From an uncultured bacterium (GTDB lineage Bacteria; Bacillota; Clostridia; Lachnospirales; Lachnospiraceae): a stretch of DNA of 8,646 nt. The notes beneath the pieces are model-generated. The model was given only the letters and a program-made list of their open reading frames with translations. It was not told the DNA's origin and did not search any database. This document shows positions 6,069 through 8,646 of the stretch, in pieces. The stretch spans positions 1 through 8,646 of the forward strand of contig CAJMQQ010000080.1 of assembly GCA_905215625.1 (NCBI GenBank). The letters are read 5' to 3'. A program made the translations under genes and the position numbers. Each line of letters opens with the position of its first letter. Position 1 is the stretch's first letter.

Positions 6069-7591
6069 AACGTGTAAAACTGGTGGTGGCCTACGATGGC
6101 ACCAACTACTGCGGCTGGCAGTTCCAGCCAAATGGAATCACAATTGAAGAGGTATTGAATAAGGCTCTGTCAGATTTGCTGAGAGAGCCCATTGCTGTTA
6201 TAGGGGCAAGCAGGACGGATTCCGGGGTTCACGCAAAAGGTAATGTAGCTGTTTTTGATACAGAGAGCCGGATTCCGGCGGAGAAACTCTGCTTTGCCTT
6301 AAATCAGCGGCTTCCGGAAGACATCCGGGTCCAGTCTTCTGAAGAAGTGCCTTTGGACTGGCATCCGCGCAAGCAGAACTGCGTGAAAACCTATGAATAT
6401 AAGATTTTAAATCAAAAAATCGATATGCCGATTGGCCGTTTATATGCTCATTTTTGCTATTTTTCATTAGATTTGGAAAAGATGCGGCAGGCAGCGTCTT
6501 ATCTAGTGGGAGAACACGATTTTAAAAGCTTCTGTACGGTACGGACGCAGGCAGAGGAAACTGTCCGGACCATTTACAGCCTTACTTTGGAAAAAAATGA
6601 AGAAGGGCTGATTACCATGCGGATCAGCGGAAGTGGATTTCTCTATAATATGGTTCGGATTATTGCGGGAACCCTTTTAAAAGTAGGAATGGGAATGTAC
6701 CCGCCGGAACATGTGGAAGAAATCCTGGACGCCAGGGACCGTCAGGCAGCAGGCGGCACAGCTCCGGCCAAGGGATTGACATTAGTGAGCCTGGAATACG
6801 AGAAAACCTTGTGTCCGGAAATATCCATCGAAAATAAAGACTGGAAGTACCGGATGATCCAGCGGGAGATACCGGAAAAGAAAAAAGGGTATGTGATCAT
6901 TGACCGGTGCAGGGAACAGGACTTTGAACGGACAGTAACCCGTCTGGTTCACCAGTGCTACCGGAATGGCGCCAGGGAAATTTTTGTTGCAGATAAAGAA
7001 AAGGGAAAAGAACGTCTGAAACCAGGACAGAAATACGGCTATTATTGTCTGGAAGAAGGCTATCAGCTCCTTCAGATGGAAAAGGATTTGAGTCCGAAAA
7101 CGGATAATGGAAAAATATCAGAACTGTCAAAACGGTCAGAACTGCCAGAACTGCAGCTGGTTCCTTTGAAACAGTCAGACTGGCCACAGTGGATTTCCAT
7201 GTATCATGCCTGCTTTTTTGAACTTTCCGGTTCTGCAACCTATGATGAAGCAGACATCAAAAACGAAGAGGCAGAGGGAAGCCGGTTTTTCTGGCTGATG
7301 AAAGGAGAAGAACGGGTCGGATTTGCCGTCCTGATAGAAAAGAAAGAGGGATTGTTCATTGATATGCTGGGAATTGAAAAATCCCGTCAGGGACATGGAC
7401 TGGGACGTCAGGCCATAAGCGCCATAGAAGAAATGGCAGCATATTGCCATGCTTCCCATCTGGAACTAATGGCGGCAAGCAGCAATCAGCCCGCCATCGC
7501 TTTGTACCAGTCCTGCGGTTTTCGGATATCCGGAGAGGAAATTTCTTTTTTCAGAGCCAGAGATTCCTGGCAGAATGAAGAAGGGGAATAA
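6065..7591 (+). CDS. truA: tRNA pseudouridine synthase A fused to a C-terminal GNAT acetyltransferase
   Basis: Residues 1-245 are TruA, which converts U38-U40 of the tRNA anticodon arm to pseudouridine. The active-site motif GASRTDSGVHA (47-57) holds the catalytic Asp52, and GSGFLYNMVRIIAGTLL (189-205) is intact. TruA alone is normally about 245-270 residues; this protein has 508. Residues about 250-340 are unrecognised (GYVIID, GAREIFVADKE, YGYYCLEE) and may be a degenerate N-terminal GNAT half. A repetitive linker follows (about 343-362). Residues 364-497 look like GNAT: acetyl-CoA motif QGHGLG (442-447) and SNQPAIALYQSCGF (473-486). The reading frame is continuous, and I see no good ribosome binding site near a possible internal start (Met264, base 6854), so a true fusion is favoured. 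The substrate of the acetyltransferase is unknown. The start overlaps the ecfT stop by 4 bases, implying translational coupling. Confidence 0.9.
   Translation: MKRVKLVVAYDGTNYCGWQFQPNGITIEEVLNKALSDLLREPIAVIGASRTDSGVHAKGNVAVFDTESRIPAEKLCFALNQRLPEDIRVQSSEEVPLDWHPRKQNCVKTYEYKILNQKIDMPIGRLYAHFCYFSLDLEKMRQAASYLVGEHDFKSFCTVRTQAEETVRTIYSLTLEKNEEGLITMRISGSGFLYNMVRIIAGTLLKVGMGMYPPEHVEEILDARDRQAAGGTAPAKGLTLVSLEYEKTLCPEISIENKDWKYRMIQREIPEKKKGYVIIDRCREQDFERTVTRLVHQCYRNGAREIFVADKEKGKERLKPGQKYGYYCLEEGYQLLQMEKDLSPKTDNGKISELSKRSELPELQLVPLKQSDWPQWISMYHACFFELSGSATYDEADIKNEEAEGSRFFWLMKGEERVGFAVLIEKKEGLFIDMLGIEKSRQGHGLGRQAISAIEEMAAYCHASHLELMAASSNQPAIALYQSCGFRISGEEISFFRARDSWQNEEGE
7118..7153 (+). repeat. Nine-base micro-repeats in the TruA-GNAT linker
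   Basis: TCAGAACTG occurs at 7118-7126 and 7136-7144, and CCAGAACTG follows directly at 7145-7153. In frame these encode SEL, SEL and PEL between the middle region and the GNAT domain. The repeat looks like slippage-grown linker sequence and could vary in length between strains. Confidence 0.6.
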
Positions 7592-7602
7592 GAAATTTAA
7601 TT

Positions 7603-7646
7603 AAAACTTCAAAAAAACTTCAAAGAGCCTTGAAAATCCCTTGAAA
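7603..7646. repeat. Period-11 A-tract repeats upstream of the rplM promoter
   Basis: AAAACTTCAAA occurs twice in perfect tandem (7603-7613 and 7614-7624). CCTTGAAA then occurs at 7628-7635 and 7639-7646, also 11 bases apart. A-tracts in near-helical phase usually bend DNA, and here they sit 27-70 bases upstream of the -35 hexamer. The role in promoter activation is inferred. Confidence 0.6.
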
Positions 7647-7647
7647 T

Positions 7648-7669
7648 AAAAGGATTTTTCCAGAAAAAT
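7648..7669 (+). promoter_or_regulatory. UP-element-like sequence of the rplM promoter
   Basis: An A-run, a T-tract (7655-7659) and an A-tract (7664-7668) lie just upstream of the -35 hexamer. This resembles the known T-run / 3-base gap / A-run pattern of UP elements bound by the RNA polymerase alpha C-terminal domain. A weak AT-rich hairpin (AAAATCC 7633-7639 with GGATTTT 7652-7658) overlaps it and could instead be a poor terminator for truA. Confidence 0.45.
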
Positions 7670-7672
7670 GGG

Positions 7673-7701
7673 TTGACAGGCTGGATGGAGTATTATATAA
7701 T
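7673..7701 (+). promoter_or_regulatory. Perfect-consensus sigma-A promoter of rplM-rpsI
   Basis: TTGACA (7673-7678) and TATAAT (7696-7701) with exactly 17 bases between them match the consensus in every hexamer position. The transcription start should be near 7708, leaving a leader of about 100 bases. This strength suits a ribosomal protein operon. Confidence 0.92.
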
Positions 7702-7710
7702 GTATAACTG

Positions 7711-7772
7711 TGACGTTGCGAGAAAATGCTTGACCAAAGCCCCGGAACAGGCATTTTGCGATAAATGTTTCA
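7711..7772 (+). ncRNA. Probable L13 ribosomal protein leader (autoregulatory 5' UTR structure)
   Basis: The leader between the promoter and rplM can fold into a 10-bp stem (7723-7732 with 7748-7757, one G-U pair) capped by a 15-base loop. Below it are an internal loop, two G-C pairs (7719-7720 with 7759-7760) and a lower helix (7713-7717 with 7764-7768, one G-U). A structured leader ahead of rplM-rpsI is known in low-GC Gram-positives and is thought to be bound by a product of the operon. Assignment rests on location and hand folding; I could not compare it with the family model. Confidence 0.55.
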
Positions 7773-7806
7773 GATATTTTGAGCGAATTTAACAGGAGGT
7801 CAACCA

Positions 7807-8235
7807 ATGAAGAGTTTTATGGCTAGTCCAGCAACAATTGAGAGAAAATGGTACGTAGTTGACGCTACCGGATATACATTAGGCCGCTTAGCTTCTGAAG
7901 TAGCTAAGGTTTTAAGAGGTAAAAATAAGCCGATTTTCACCCCTCATATGGATTGCGGCGATTATGTAATCGTTGTAAATGCTGAGAAGATTAAAGTAAC
8001 CGGCAAGAAATTAGATCAGAAGATTTACTACAACCACTCTGATTACGTAGGCGGTATGAGAGAAACCACTCTGCGTGAGATGATGGCTAAGAAGCCAGAG
8101 AAGGTAGTAGAGTTAGCAGTTAAGGGTATGCTTCCAAAGGGACCTCTGGGAAGAAGCATGTTAGACAAGCTTCATGTATACGCAGGCCCGGAACACGAGC
8201 AGGCAGCACAGAAACCAGAAGTTTTAACATTCTAA
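7807..8235 (+). CDS. rplM: 50S ribosomal protein L13
   Basis: Large-subunit ribosomal protein of 142 residues, the usual length. Conserved features are KWYVVDATGYTLGRLAS (14-30), VLRGKNKP (35-42), YYNHSDYVGG (74-83) and the family signature VKGMLPKGPLGR (105-116). AGGAGGT (7794-7800) lies 6 bases before the ATG, which fixes the start. It has its own perfect-consensus promoter and a structured leader. rpsI follows after 29 bases in the standard L13-S9 operon. Confidence 0.98.
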   Translation: MKSFMASPATIERKWYVVDATGYTLGRLASEVAKVLRGKNKPIFTPHMDCGDYVIVVNAEKIKVTGKKLDQKIYYNHSDYVGGMRETTLREMMAKKPEKVVELAVKGMLPKGPLGRSMLDKLHVYAGPEHEQAAQKPEVLTF

Positions 8236-8264
8236 TTTAGAAGATTTGGAAGGAGGAAATTGTA

Positions 8265-8646
8265 ATGGCTAACGCAAAATTTTACGGAACTGGCAGAAGA
8301 AAAAAATCTATCGCTAGAGTATACTTAGTACCAGGTACTGGTAAGATCACTATCAACAAGAGAGACATCGATGAGTATTTAGGTCTGGAGACCTTAAAGG
8401 TTATCGTTCGTCAGCCTCTGGTTGCAACTGAGACCACTGATAAGTTCGACGTATTAGTAAACGTACATGGCGGCGGCTTCTCCGGACAGGCAGGCGCAAT
8501 CCGTCATGGTATTTCCAGAGCACTGCTTCACGCAGACGCTGATTACAGACCAGTATTAAAGAAAGCAGGTTTCTTAACCAGAGACCCAAGAATGAAAGAA
8601 AGAAAGAAATACGGTCTCAAGGCAGCTCGTCGCGCGCCTCAGTTCA
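8265..8646 (+). CDS. rpsI: 30S ribosomal protein S9 (3' end beyond the window)
   Basis: Small-subunit ribosomal protein whose C-terminal tail reaches the decoding centre and contacts P-site tRNA. 127 residues are visible plus one extra base. The N-terminus is MANAKFYGTGRRKKSIARVY, the conserved centre is GGGFSGQAGAIRHGISRAL (69-87), and the end is KYGLKAARRAPQF. Family members end in a few more residues, typically SKR, so only about three codons and the stop should be missing. AGGAGG (8251-8256) lies 8 bases before the ATG. It is co-transcribed with rplM. Confidence 0.97.
   Translation, partial: MANAKFYGTGRRKKSIARVYLVPGTGKITINKRDIDEYLGLETLKVIVRQPLVATETTDKFDVLVNVHGGGFSGQAGAIRHGISRALLHADADYRPVLKKAGFLTRDPRMKERKKYGLKAARRAPQF

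Noticed and set aside
6854..6856. Separate GNAT gene starting at internal Met264 of the TruA fusion
   Set aside because: I see no clear Shine-Dalgarno sequence upstream and no stop codon between the TruA and GNAT parts, so one continuous gene is the simpler reading.
7633..7659. Terminator for the ecf-truA operon
   Set aside because: The AAAATCC/GGATTTT stem is short, AT-rich and has a 12-base loop, with the T-tract inside the stem. It is too weak to call and fits better as part of the UP-like region.

Overview
The window looks like the chromosome of a Gram-positive Clostridia member, most likely Lachnospiraceae. The evidence is the conserved Firmicutes order rpoA-rplQ / ecfA1-ecfA2-ecfT-truA / rplM-rpsI, strong AGGAGG ribosome binding sites, sigma-A type promoters, an L17 with a long internal insertion, and secreted proteins carrying glucan/choline-binding type cell wall repeats. 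I cannot name a genus from the sequence alone. All genes are on the + strand.

Layout: (1) 1-810 is the end of a ribosomal protein/RNA polymerase operon: the last 34 codons of rpoA, then rplQ, closed by a clear rho-independent terminator. (2) 811-3389 is an accessory insertion of two consecutive secreted proteins of 418 and 345 residues. They share one architecture: signal peptide, an unrecognised N-terminal beta-rich domain, a fibronectin-III-like domain, C-terminal cell wall binding repeats and a common C-terminal signature. The first has its own strong promoter and terminator. (3) 3403-7591 is an operon encoding the shared energising module of a group II ECF vitamin/micronutrient transporter (EcfA1, EcfA2, EcfT). 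It is followed, with a 4-base overlap, by truA, here fused to a C-terminal GNAT acetyltransferase. No substrate-binding S component is encoded here. (4) 7603-8646 is the rplM-rpsI operon with phased A-tracts, an UP-like element, a perfect-consensus promoter and a structured leader that fits the Firmicutes L13 leader. rpsI runs off the window about three codons before its expected end.

Most of the window is housekeeping. The least ordinary parts are the tandem pair of uncharacterised surface proteins placed inside the translation/ECF neighbourhood, and the TruA-GNAT fusion, which may join tRNA pseudouridylation to an acetyltransferase of unknown substrate. The period-11 A-tract array and leader upstream of rplM are good regulatory candidates. 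I see no CRISPR, transposase, tRNA or rRNA, and no gene-free stretch longer than 300 bases.
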